NCBI GenBank assembly: GCA_037178625.1 | Contig: CM074127.1 | Location: forward strand, 4,526,001-4,590,000 | Length of the DNA: 64,000 nt | Direction of reading: 5' to 3' | From: Skeletonema tropicum | Taxonomy: Eukaryota; Bacillariophyta; Thalassiosirophyceae; Thalassiosirales; Thalassiosiraceae | Shown: positions 1 to 10,687 of the stretch, piece by piece | Position numbering within the stretch: the first letter of the stretch is position 1 | Layout of the letters: every line of letters starts with the position of its first letter | Notes under the pieces: generated by a model | The model's database searches: none | Told to the model about the DNA's origin: nothing | What the model saw: only the letters and a program-made list of their open reading frames with translations | Translations under genes and position numbers: made by a program

Positions 1-1633
1 CACGCATACCTGCTCCAGTAGTATGACTCATCATAGTGCTGAGACCCGCAGCATTATTTCTCGTTTGACTTTCAGTTACCTCCGTAAACACGGCATCGTT
101 TCAGAGCATCGTACAAAGGTTGCGCAGCTGGAGGAGTTGCCACCTTTCCAGATAATATTTCATGAGCTGACACAGTCCGTCCGTAGAACTTCTCATTGAC
201 TCTATCACGTGTCACTAGCATTCGTCCATCCATCGAGACTCCAGCATAAAGGCCCTTGCTGAGACTGTAACTGTAAATCGGGGACATGGCCACCCCACCT
301 CCAAAGCCTTCCAAGTTTCTACTCGAGCCAGTAGCCCCCAGATCAGCCTCAGCACTACGACCCAGTGGTCCAACCGCAACACCTATATCCGCACCCAATT
401 GAATCGAACGACCATTGTCACTAGCAAACAACCTCACAGCATCATCTGTCATTAGCAAGAAGACATGATCCGATACCTGCGCTCCAACCAACGCACCCAT
501 TGCAACACTTGCAATACTAATCGCAGATGGTGCCGTCCAAGCATCCACCTCTACAACTCCATCAGGGTTGCTACGTCTCGCAACCACTAACCCAGTTCCA
601 AATTCAAAACCAGCAAAACCAATCCCAGCTTTTGCCGAGGTTACCACAGCCACTCCCTTGGCACGTTGAAGCACCTTGGCAGGAATACGCATCCCATCCA
701 ATTTTCTCAACGTCGGATCAATCGTTTTACACGATGCACCAGCGGGGATGTGACACGGATCCGAATCAGCCGGAGGGTACGAACTGTACTCATTATCGGT
801 ATTCATTGAGATAAACCCCGAACTTCTCGTCGACTTGACTTGATTCCCAGGTAGCAAATTGCTCAATGTGATACGCCGCCTTACGAACCTTCATGTCCCA
901 AGGTAAATGCCACTGGTGAATTACAATGTGCTCGAAAGTGATTCCCCTCATCAATGTAATTGTATCTCATGGCATTACTATTTCGTAGACACAACTCCTC
1001 CTGGAGGGGTTCCAATCGTGATCGGCAGGTGTGACATGTCCGTTGGGGATGACGTGCTAGTAGCATACGTTGTTCCAATCCGCGGCCGTAGAGAATAGTG
1101 TCATCGTGGGTAGTATTTAAGTGACTGTTGGTCGTACCGACAAATGTCATCGCAGTATCGTCACTGCCTGACTTATCGGCAAAGGATGCCCCTACTGCAC
1201 TGCTGCTGCTGTTATATTTATTGCCACTTTCCGCCTTCAACACCAAGGCACTGGGTGGGATAAGACTTCGTGTATTACTACAATCGTGACAGAATAGTCT
1301 CCCGCACAAACGACAGTGATGACGCCGGTTGAAGACGGGATCGAATTGAGATTGACACGAACTGCAGTGATTGGATAGATTGTCGGGATCCCATGGTGAT
1401 GATAGCCGAGGGGAGGAGAGTTGTGGATCTGGCAGATTAGTAGAAGTATTAGATGAGCTGCGAACTGGTGTGGTGGTGGATGTTGTAGTGCGGTTGGTTG
1501 ATCTTATTTCTTGTGAAGCCTCCCCACTTGGTGTAGCTTTTGGCGAATCAGCGGCTGGGGGTGGTAGTTTGACAATGGTGGGTGAATAGAACTCTGTCCC
1601 ATCTACTGGCGAGTTGATGTTGACATTCTCCAT
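1..1633 (-). CDS. FYVE zinc finger plus SYLF (Ysc84-type) lipid-binding protein, 3' end outside window
   Basis: Probably binds phosphoinositides on endosomal membranes: FYVE fingers recognise PI3P and SYLF domains bind lipids and actin regulators. Exon 1 starts with ATG at 1633. After a Ser/Thr/Pro-rich stretch it has a FYVE finger (about residues 85-205) with CxxC pairs and the basic signature RRHHCRLCG. A GTAAGG donor at 884 and an AG at 785-784 give a 101-bp intron that keeps frame; exon 2 carries the glycine-rich SYLF domain (KLDGMRIPAKVLQRAKGVAV onward). The frame closes at 72, but removing one base near 98-101 opens it to the window edge (continuing ALNDAVFTEVTESQ), so I infer an indel and a truncated 3' end. 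It is head-to-head with SKP1. The domain pair is clear; the exact role is inferred. Confidence 0.85.
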
Positions 1634-2129
1634 CGTATGTCGTAGTTATCTATGAAAAGATGACGTCTAAAAACAATCGCGAGACCCTTACCACAAAAGC
1701 TAGAGAATGCTATCCAAATGAAGCGTAGCCGCAATCCATACGCTGAACTCTCCACTTCAATTCTATTCTATGGACTCTTTGATTGAATTCTCCTTCTTCC
1801 TTCTCTTTGGCATCATCAACGCACTTTCCACTTCATTCGAAACGGTCGAAAAACACACTTCTTGTATGTGTTCGTCGGTGTTGTGTTTTTTTTTTTTTTT
1901 TAAGATAAATAAGTGATTAGTTTAGGATGGTATTCAGGAGTGCTTGCTTTGCCGTATGGGGCACCTTTTGTCATATTACGTGCCCACCCATCGAATTTTC
2001 CGCCACCTTCGATCATTATTCCCGCCCCGCGGCGGCGCCCATGATAATCTCTAGATAAATAGATCTTGCTTGCGCTTTTGGCATTGCTGAGATATAGCCT
2101 GCTCATTATCCTATCAATAACTATCAACA
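1634..2129. promoter_or_regulatory. Divergent promoter region between FYVE-SYLF gene and SKP1
   Basis: No gene seen. The spacer holds a run of 16 T (1886-1901) and, seven bases later, the 32-bp dispersed motif at 1908-1939. A 76-codon open frame on the minus strand (1900-2130) runs through the motif but has no recognisable domain and is not called. Confidence 0.5.
1908..1939 (-). repeat. Dispersed 32-bp motif, copy 1
   Basis: On the minus strand it reads TCCTGAATACCATCCTAAAC followed by TAATCACTTATT. The same 32 bases are found exactly at 61868-61899 (plus strand), and a variant with one internal mismatch is at 43072-43101. In this copy the motif is followed on the minus strand by seven bases and then 16 A. 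It lies about 190 bp upstream of the SKP1 start. Confidence 0.85.
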
Positions 2130-2930
2130 ATGAACGCCGACGAATGCATGGAAACCATCAATTTGACCTCCCGAACTGGAGACTCATATGAGCTGTAAGT
2201 TGTGTCGCTGTATTATTGATTTGGGGGCGGCGGCGCTGTAGGTTATTGGCCGTCCGCTTGGATTTTGAGAGCAAACAGGAATGCCAATGTTGGTATGACT
2301 GCCTTGAGAATTAATTCTATTGCTCTTGCCCATGGCCTTGGAGAGTTCTTGCTGTACTTTCAATTATCTTCGTTTTTCTAACACTCTGTTTCCTTCCTAT
2401 TATTATATTATTGGCTCTCCTAACATCGCACCGACGATACCACAAACCTCCGTCCATCATTAATTTCTTTCCATCACAGGCCATACGCCGCTGCCCGTCT
2501 CGCCCACGTAGTCAGGGATGCGAACGACGAAAACGACGATGGTGAAATCGACAACCCCGAAGACGTCGAAATCCTCAAGGTGGAATCCCCTTGCCTCGAG
2601 AAGGTGGTAGAATTTCTCAAACATTACCGCGAAGAGCCATTGACAGAGATCAAAACTCCCCTCGATGATAACACATTCGAGGGCAATGTCAAGCAAGAGT
2701 GGTATCAGAATTTTCTCAAGGGGATTGATCAACCAATGCTGTTTGACCTCGTTACTGCTGCGAACTTTATGGCGATTCAGCCACTCCTAGATCTTACCTG
2801 TCTCAAGGTGTCTTGTCAACTCATGGGGAAGAGTGCCGATGAAATTCGTCAGATTCTCAACATTCCCAAGCTTACTCCCGAAGAGGAGGCGACTGCTAGG
2901 AGGGAACACCGTTGGATCTTTGATGATTAG
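2130..2930 (+). CDS. SKP1: SKP1, SCF ubiquitin ligase adaptor
   Basis: Links F-box proteins to cullin-1 in SCF ubiquitin ligases. Exon 1 (2130-2194) encodes MNADECMETINLTSRTGDSY; a GTAAGT donor at 2195 and a pyrimidine-rich CAG acceptor at 2478-2479 define a 285-bp intron, the longest clear one here. Exon 2 contains the POZ-like fold (EKVVEFLKHY, QEWYQNFLKGIDQPMLFDLV) and the C-terminal F-box-binding helices (AANFMAIQPLLDLTCLKV). It ends in EEEATARREHRWIFDD, in place of the more usual acidic tail after an NxW motif. About 171 residues, typical for the family, and free of frameshifts. Divergent from the FYVE-SYLF gene and convergent with the GT90 gene. Confidence 0.95.
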
Positions 2931-3236
2931 ATGTTTATCTGTGTGATGATCAAATAATAGAGTTTGAATAAGAGGATGGACTCCGTTGGACAAAATACAT
3001 AATATCATGTGGGGGGTGACAATGCATTTGTTTGTATTCCTCCTCCAACTTGATCAAGAGTCTGATATAAAGTAAAGTGTATTCATAATTTGCAACAATG
3101 AAATTTGAATGTTATGTTGAATTTATGCATCGTCTCTCAGATGAGTAACTCTCCATCAAACTCGGCCATCTCTAATGACGGTAAGTCGTAAGCGTCTTTG
3201 TCGCCCCTCCATCTCTCACGAAATCTCGGTGCCTTT
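2931..3236. other. Convergent intergenic region
   Basis: AT-rich spacer between the 3' ends of SKP1 and the GT90 gene; presumably both 3' UTRs. No gene, repeat or structured element is apparent. Confidence 0.5.
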
Positions 3237-4960
3237 TCAAGCAGCTCGGCATAATCCAATAATGTCCACTAAGAAATCCAATACGTGAGTCTCCCATACC
3301 ATCTTTCTTCGGCACCATAAGTTGGCATTCTTGATGATGCCTTGCACCTGAGCTGCGTTCTTCAGTCTGTACCTGCAAACTCTACGCTGAACTCCAAGTC
3401 CGACAAGTCAGCCTTGACAGGGATGTAGTGAGTCCAAGGTTCTAGTTCATGACTCCAGTAACTGCTACTCTTGGGCTCGACTTGGATCACCACACTGTTC
3501 GTGCATAGTGCCTTCCCAAGTCTAGTGAGACCGCTACCTTCAATGTTGATTATGGCTTTATACTTCATGAACTCTTCGAAGGGGATTACATCTTTCGATT
3601 TTTCCATGACCTTGCCAGTCTGAGACTCGGGATAATAATTCCAAGACACTGGCTGTACGTCCATGAGGTCTGGATGATTTGATGCCTCGAATCACCAGCA
3701 ACTCTCGCGGTAATACTCCGTGATTGTAGAGGTCTTTATGACCTGCATACCGACCTCTCCACACAGCCATTGGCTTCTTGGAGGTCCATGGGTACTGAGC
3801 GCTCCATTGTGCAAATTGTAAGTCCCAATCTATCGGAGAATCCTTCAGCCACTTGCTTTCCGTTGTGGTAGTATATAATCTTGGACTCAATGACGGCCAC
3901 GAATAGTTGCAATCTTCTTCGTTCCTTGACAGTCTGAATATTGGCACTTGATCATCACCACACCATGGATAATCAAATTCATCAAATATAACTGGAAAGT
4001 TGCCCTGCGTAATCAATTTCATGCGTGGATTCTTGACTTCCAAAATCTTAGCCATGGATACTGCACTTTCTAACAATGTAACCCAGTCAAGATGATGCCC
4101 TTGTGAATGCCACTTATATCGTTTCCATCTATTCATCTTCCATATGGTCGTAGAACTTTTCCATTTCGTACAAGGTAGGGATAGGAACTCCCAGATAGTC
4201 TAACAAAGTCTTCATTTGCTCTCTGAGCTTTCAATCCATGTTCAAACGGAACCTTAATCCTGTCGCCTTTGCCCATATGCCGTAATATGCTAACAAATTT
4301 ATCTACATGCAATGGATAACCTGTCAGTTGTTGCTGCTGTGAAGAACCATCGCTTTCAGAAGAGCCCCATCTATGAAACTGGATAACCAGATGGTGGCTT
4401 AGTTGCATCGAAGCTGACATCGGAAACGGATTTGTAGTGATAAGCTTCAGTCAATTCTTTGGTGTTGATTGTCTTGTACTTGTATTGTCCCCGTGTCGCA
4501 AACAGGTTGTGTATCTGATACTTATGTTTGTGTACGACATATGTTGCCAATAAGATGACTACAAGATATCTATGCTCGTTAAGAAAGCTCCAGCTAAATA
4601 TTCCATCATCAGAAGAGTTGTTGTTTTGCAATCGTAACCTGCTTCTACCACCTGGACGATTAAAAGTCCGTACTGTCGACCTTGATGAAATAGATCTCGA
4701 CGCAAGAGATATTGTATCAAGCTGACCTGGATGCAAACGATCTGGTGTCACGTGATCTTGTGCGCCACTGATCTAGTTTCTAGCGATCCCGATGCAAGAG
4801 ATCTGGTGTCAAGCGATCTGGTGTCAAGCGATCTTGACGCTACTGATCTGGTCTCAAGAGATCTTGATGCAAGAGATCGAGATCTTGATGCGAGCGACAT
4901 GGATGAAAATGAAAATTGACTCTCATCGTCACTTCCATCTTCCATTATCGCCTCTTTCAT
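3237..4960 (-). CDS. Glycosyltransferase family 90 (CAP10-like), type II membrane protein, frame-disrupted
   Basis: GT90/CAP10 enzymes transfer glucose or xylose to proteins or glycans in the ER/Golgi. The best start is ATG 4960. The N-terminus is a cytosolic run of degenerate SL(D/E/A)(T/S)R repeats, followed by one membrane anchor (YLVVILLATYVVHKHKYQ). The catalytic part shows family signatures: KKPMAVWRGRYAGHKDLYN, then YKAIINIEGSGLTRLGKAL, NSVVIQVEPKSSSYWSHEL and EPWTHYIPVKADLSDLE, with C-terminal KNAAQVQGIIKNAN. The reading frame changes near 4753, 4705, 4385, 4140, 3680 and 3362, each needing one base added or removed; protein similarity continues across every break. It could be a young pseudogene, but the same kind of break occurs in essential neighbours, so sequence error is as likely. 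Divergent from the ABCG gene. Confidence 0.8.
4675..4905 (-). repeat. 15-bp tandem repeat coding for SLxTR/SLxSR pentapeptides
   Basis: Within the N-terminus of the GT90 gene, units such as GATCTGGTGTCAAGC recur with drift; read on the minus strand they encode SLDTR, SLETR, SVASR and SLASR. Two one-base insertions (near 4753 and 4705) interrupt the frame, and the pentapeptide pattern resumes on both sides of each, which shows that the frame changes are indels and not introns. Confidence 0.8.
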
Positions 4961-5375
4961 TTTGTAAGAGGTATCGTAGTGAGCTGCTGCTTATAGAGTA
5001 TCAGGAATATGAGAAGGTGCCGCTGGCCGCTGCTGCCTGATAACGATGATATTATCATCGTATTCCCGGCCGAAGTCATTTTCTAATCTTGAAACGGCTG
5101 CATCTTGATCTTGAAACGGCGCTGTGCAGTAGTGAGTAGTGGCAAGGGAATTGGCGAATATTGTTTGAGGTTTCCCAGAGTGGCGATTGGGATCGGGATC
5201 TGACGTTTCATGGAAAAAATGCATGCATGCAACCGAGCCGAGCTCACGCAGATAAGCAACCATGCCAATAAGGATCGACTATCTTTGAGTATCTTGGCTT
5301 GGTGTGGAGAAGATATCAAGTATTATTGTTGCATCGACAGGTCTATTTAGTTAAACAACAACTTCAGTAACCAGC
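4961..5375. promoter_or_regulatory. Divergent promoter region between GT90 and ABCG genes
   Basis: No gene supported. Contains ATGCATGCATGC-like sequence near 5220 and otherwise unremarkable DNA. Open frames here overlap each other on one strand and carry no domain. Confidence 0.4.
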
Positions 5376-7831
5376 ATGCGTTCTACAACCGCAGTCTGCA
5401 TCGCTGCACTTGCCATATATGCGCAAGTCTCTCATCTGATCTTGCATCTGCTCAAAATGTTGCTGGCAAATTTGCAGCTCGTACAAAACTGACAGACACG
5501 TCGTCATCATCATCGACTAAGAAAAAGAGATCTTTCTGGGGATCAAGGAAGAATGACATTGTCGAAGATGAAGAGGAGAAAGATGGTGAGTGCAGATGGA
5601 CAAAAGAGAACATTCGCAATTGCTGGTGGTGGCATCTATTCCTTGCAGAATCGGAGATCATCATCAAGACAATTGGCATCAGTGTCCTTTGTGCTGTCAT
5701 ATCTTGGCTTTGGTACTTGCGTACTGAGTATTATGTAGCTGAGGAGGAAGAAATCAAAGAAGAGAATAAGGGGGGTGAGTGTGAGCCCCTTGCTCTCATT
5801 GGACATTGCAAATACTGTGCGCTCATCATTTCCTCTTGAACCTCTCATTATATGCAGCTGAAGACATTGTCTGTGATAATCCCGAGCAGTTGAAATCACT
5901 CTTCCAATCTGTTGAAGTTGGCTTTGAAGGTCTGTCAATGAGTTTGCAGCAAAAGAAGAAAGGAATGCCTGATAGAGTTATATTGGATGGAAGCATCAGT
6001 GGGGTAGCAAAACCTGGCCGCATGTTAGCTATAATGGGGCCCTCTGGATCGGGAAAAACAACAACATTGCACGCTATTGCAGGGAAAGTGAAGTATGACA
6101 AAAAGATTACACTGTCGGGGAAACGTTACATCAATGGCGAACCACTTACTGGTGATTCACTCATCCCAATGGCCTTCGTGGAACAGGAGGTCAACTTTTT
6201 CCCTCACATGACTGTGAAAGAAACACTAGACTTTCAAGTTGAGCTCAAAATGGGCTCTACATTGAAAACACAAGCTGAGAGAGACAACCTAGTGAACGAA
6301 TTAATGGGCCAGCTTGGTCTAACTAAAAGTGCAAACACAATAGTTGGAAATGCGAAAATTAGAGGACTGTCAGGTGGTGAAAGAAAGCGTTTGAGTATTG
6401 CATGTGAAATGATTTCAAGTCCACCTGTTATCATGTTAGACGAGCCAACAAGGTATGTATTCGCTGCGTCAATTTCTTCTATGCTGACGCTCATTTATAC
6501 TCACCTTTATCTTGCACATAGTGGACTCGATTCGTATCAGGCAACACAAGTTATAGAAACCCTTCGAAAGCTGGCTGATCAAGGCAAGACAATTGTGAGC
6601 GTGATTCACCAGCCCAGTCAACACACCTTTCAGCTGTTTGATGATCTCCTGTTAGTGAGCGAGGGAAAGCTTATGTATTTTGGTGAAGTCAGTAAAGTTC
6701 GAGGGCACATGGAAGGATTAGGCTTTGGATGTGAAAATGAAGTTGGAACAGCTGAGCATGTGCTGGATTGTGTTTCTCGCGTAGTTGGTGCCGATGCTGA
6801 TGCAGAAAAGGCTTCGGTTGAGAGAATTGAAGCTATTGCCAAGGCTGCTAGGAAGCAAGTTGATGCATTAGAGTTGGTCACGACGGACGAGCAAAATGAA
6901 GAAGTACAATGACACAGCGAAAAAAGGCTCCAAAAAAGATGAAGCACATCGTTGATAAAAGTCATATGCATCCAGGTGTCAACATATTTAGACAATTCAG
7001 ACGACTATTAGGAAGAGCCATGCAAGAAACATTCCGTGGCAAGGCTGCCATCATCATTAAAATTGTGCAGCAAGTGACGTTAGGAATAATCTACGGTGGA
7101 ATTTACACACTAGGTGACAACCAGGCCAGTATCATGGATCGCTTTGGATTGCTCAGTCTGATTGTAATCGGAGCCACAAACATGGCAATGGCAGGCACAA
7201 TTAGATCGTTTCCAAAAGAGAAGGCCATAGTTTCGAATGAGTTGGCATCGTCAATGTACCGTACTGGACCTTACTTCATTGCAAAGGCGCTATCATGAAA
7301 TTCCTTTGATTGGAGTATTCAATGGTATCTTCGGTGCTCTCATTTATCCACTTGCAAAGCTTCAGCCGGGCAAGTTCAAGACATTCCTCGGCTCTACCAG
7401 TCTTCATTCAATAGCATCAGAGGCATTTGGTCTCCTTATTGGATCTATCTCACCATCCTCCGATGTGGCACTTGCACTTTTCCCACCTATCATTGTTACT
7501 GAATATCATTTTCGACGGGAAGAATATATCAGAGGAAAACACTCCAGCCATGTTGCGTTGGGTGAACCAAATTGGATTGATCAAGTGGGGCTTCTCTGGA
7601 CTTGCATTGAATGAGTTTGAAGGGCTTGAATTTAACACCAAGGGACCACGTCGGGGACCAGTTACCAAAACTGGTGAGGAGGCATTGGCTAGATTTGGTC
7701 TTGATGAGATGAAGATAACGGATGTGATTGGGGCGCAATCAAAGCTAATCGCAGGATGTTGGCTACTCAGCTTCCTCGGTCTAGCCTTGACTCGTCAAAG
7801 GTATGAAGTGATGCACACCCCAAGGAAGTAA
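5376..7831 (+). CDS. ABCG-type half transporter (NBD followed by TMD)
   Basis: ABCG (white/PDR) half transporters dimerise to export lipids or hydrophobic compounds. Starting at ATG 5376, the protein has a hydrophobic leader (MRSTTAVCIAALAIYAQ), a Ser/acidic linker and a membrane span (TIGISVLCAVISWLWYL) before the nucleotide-binding domain. The NBD shows Walker A GPSGSGKTT, signature LSGGERKRLSIA, Walker B VIMLDEPT and H-loop VIHQPSQ. Introns: 5775-5857 (83 bp) and 6453-6521 (69 bp); the second splits DEPT-SGLD, is a multiple of three and has no stop. The TMD begins near FRQFRRLLGRAMQETFRGKA. One-base breaks lie near 5440, 6905, 6950, 7302 and 7503; each is repaired by dropping one base and similarity continues. 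The N-terminal extension before the NBD is longer than usual. Substrate unknown. Confidence 0.88.
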
Positions 7832-7963
7832 AAGTCATATTTAGGTCGCTTTGTTCATGAATATGATTACTTAGTAAGTTAATTACATGATATGAAAGAA
7901 TTGTGATCTATAGAACCTAGACAAGACCTGTATCAAAATCAAAGAAGAAGTGTTCCTCATTCC

Positions 7964-9372
7964 TCAGCTTGCCCTCACGGCATCCGTAACCTTATTCAAC
8001 TGTCCACAAAAAGAGGTAATAGTTTCATCCCAACGAAGTAGACTCGATTCATCTTTGGCAGCGGGTTGAAAATACAACAATCCCTCCATCTCATCAATCG
8101 ATCCACGCAATGAACCATCGGTAATCATTTTGGCGGCCACCTTCTCTGCCTTTTCACCATCTACCACTCCAAGCAACTCTCCCAGTTGAGAGAAGTAAAT
8201 AGAGGTGTATAGATGACTCACCGCCACCATGTTGTGTTCCAATACACCTCGTTCTACAATGGTAAGACCATCTGCCATGATTGCCTTTTGATGATCTGCC
8301 AATGACGATTCAAACTGTTCCAATTCTTGCTTTTGAACGATGCGGTTGAGGTACATTTTTGTTAGAATTGAGGAATGTGATTGGAATTCGGGGATGCTGT
8401 CGAGTTGTTGAAGTCGTTCATCTTTGTATACCAATCCGAGCACCCTTTGTTAGGAATGACAAGAGCAACAAATGCGCAGTGTTGGTTAGTTGAATGATCA
8501 GTGTAAATTTGCGATGCAACGTACAACTCTCAATAAAGCCTGCAAGGCACTTGGTCAAATAATATAATGAGTCCAACCAACAATCCACAATTCTTACCTC
8601 TGCCTCTGTGCCGAATTCGGCGAAAGAATAGCACAAGTAATCGCCTTGCCAAGCATCACCAACAAATCATCCTCATCAATCGCATCCGTATACAAATAGG
8701 CTGTACTAAGATCATGGTACTTAGTTGCAGCCGGCAAGAACTTTCGATTGGCATCTAGGATACGTGCATAGGTGGATTTGTAGCGAAGTAATAGTGTCAT
8801 TGTTTGTTCATCAGTCTTGTTCTTTGCATTATTGTTGTCATCATTTTCATCATCATCATCATTCTTGACAAATGTAATTCCCGAATTTTCAATAATATTA
8901 CCAGCCTTGGTCACCGCACCCTCGGCCTCCACCGTCAAATCCTCCTCCAAATAACATTCGGCAACCTTGACAAACACATCGCACCGTTCCAAAGGCGACA
9001 TGTAATACACAGAGCTTTCATCAGTCGACTCCATCCGTACTCCGGAGAGGATACGAGCGGCGGTACTATAATCATCCTCCTCATTGACTTTATAGTCAAA
9101 CAATAACTGCCGCAATGTATTATCCGCCGCCCCCTCCACAATGGGGGGCAAATGAGCCAACGTCGCCTGTAATTACCGATAGGATTCGTTTGAGATTGAA
9201 ACGCATTGGGAAGAAGGTGGGCGAGGCAACGGCTGATTTGATAAAGTGGGCGGCGAGTGTTCGTTGTTCGCCCTGCCCGAGGGATTGCCATTGGGACGGT
9301 GAAGACTAGGGACAGTGCGGTGTAGTCCGAGGATTGGATGGCGGTGCTGACGGTTTGGGTTAGTGTCTCCAT
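7964..9372 (-). CDS. CSN4: COP9 signalosome subunit 4
   Basis: CSN4 is a PCI-domain scaffold of the COP9 signalosome, which removes NEDD8 from cullins and so regulates the SCF ligases that contain SKP1. ATG 9372 opens METLTQTVSTAIQSSDY. The diagnostic stretch is YKSTYARILDANRKFLPAA with DEDDLLVMLGKAITCAILSP, then after an intron (8597-8445, 153 bp, GTAAGA donor) VYKDERLQQL, the PCI region with ADGLTIVERGVLEHNM and KAEKVAAKMITDGSLRGSID. Two one-base insertions are inferred near 9318 and 9160, where the frame moves through LAAHFIKSAVASPTFF into the main exon. An Asp/Asn-rich insert (NDDDDENDDNNNAKNK) is lineage-specific. Divergent from the unknown gene at 9557. Confidence 0.9.
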
Positions 9373-9556
9373 GGTGTATGTTGTTGTTCTGTTGTTTGGT
9401 TGTTGAGATAGGAAGCTAATAAGTCTGTGTGGTATCTCTTCAGATGGAAGATGTCAAATCACTTATTTTCGATTTTGTGATGAAAACTGATTCGAGATTG
9501 CAATATAATATATATAGCGTGCAAAATTAGTATCAACAAAATTCACAACAATAAGT

Positions 9557-10402
9557 ATGGCCACTCCTACCGATGAATTTGAGGCCCTCCTCTCGGTACC
9601 AATCGAAATCATCTTTCGTGAAATACTGCAGACTCAATTAATCCCCGGAGGAGGAGGAGGAGGAGGCAATCATCAGCGGACGAATCAACAACGGACCTTT
9701 CTATTCTCCAAAAGTGAAGTGACTGCTCTCCTACGAGTGTCCATGCTGGCATCGGAACTTACAAGTACGCTTGTCATGGTGTATGATGCTTTGGACCGAG
9801 TGCGGAAGGGCAGCGTTTACCGCAATGAAATTGTAGAAGCAAGACGCAACAACAACAACAATAATGATAATGGGTACTACCTGCGTGCCCTGCTGCCAAT
9901 TATAGACTGTACATTCCAAAACAGCAAATGAGGCATTGAGCAATGTCACAAGTGATAATACAACCTTTGGTATCTCACGGATACTACAAGAATTAGATGA
10001 TTGTGCCATTAGAATTGAGCAAATTTTCAGAAACGAATTATACCATGGCAGATCAACTCGATTGGACCATGACAACAGCTGGACATCAGTGCAGCGTATT
10101 GTCGAGGGAGAAGCGGGCTATTGCAGAGATTGAGGAGGCGGTTGTTGCTAGGATTACATGCTTGAAGGAAATGGCTATTCGGGGGTACTAATGAAGACGA
10201 AGAGGTAGGAAAAGGAACAACAACAAATAATGACATGATAATAGATACAACATCATCTAATGATGAGCATGATTGTTTCATTCCTATGCGAGATCTATGT
10301 CACAAGATATTCGAACAAAATGAAAAGACTGAGTTTAATCTGAATACAACATCCTCATCAGAGCACTTCAGCAATCGCAGATTACGGCTGCTGAGGCAAT
10401 GA
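9557..10402 (+). CDS. Unknown protein with polyglycine and polyasparagine runs
   Basis: I do not recognise a family. From ATG 9557 it reads MATPTDEFEALLSVPIEIIF, has a seven-glycine run near residue 30, a helical region (SEVTALLRVSMLASELTSTL), an Asn run, and continues past 9931 if one base is dropped near 9908 (KTANEALSNVTSDNTTFGI, then LQELDDCAIRIEQIF). A second one-base break near 10110 leads to AIAEIEEAVVARITCLKE and a third near 10187 to TNEDEEVGKGTTTNND and the stop at 10400. The long helical segments suggest a coiled-coil-like or adaptor protein. Support is coding continuity across breaks only. Confidence 0.55.
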
Positions 10403-10687
10403 CATCATTGTCCAAAGAAGGATGATTCAACTTATGTGTAGCTCAATTACACAATACTCATTATAAAATTCATTTTCAAACAGAGTACAAAATCATAACA
10501 TTCTTATGAGCGCATCTTGGTGATAAAGGTGGAAGCATATGACGATGGAAGCGTGAAGGTGTGCAAGTCAATACATAAAATAATGCAGAGATGACGAATG
10601 AACCCCAGAATAAGTATATAATAGCAAGAAATTAGTATCTTATCAAGCAAATAGTATTACAACCCACTCCACAACAGTACGACGTAT

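Noticed and set aside
4731..4919. Plus-strand frame of SDLVSSDL-type repeats
   Set aside because: Antisense reading of the pentapeptide repeat in the GT90 gene; the minus strand continues into a recognisable enzyme.
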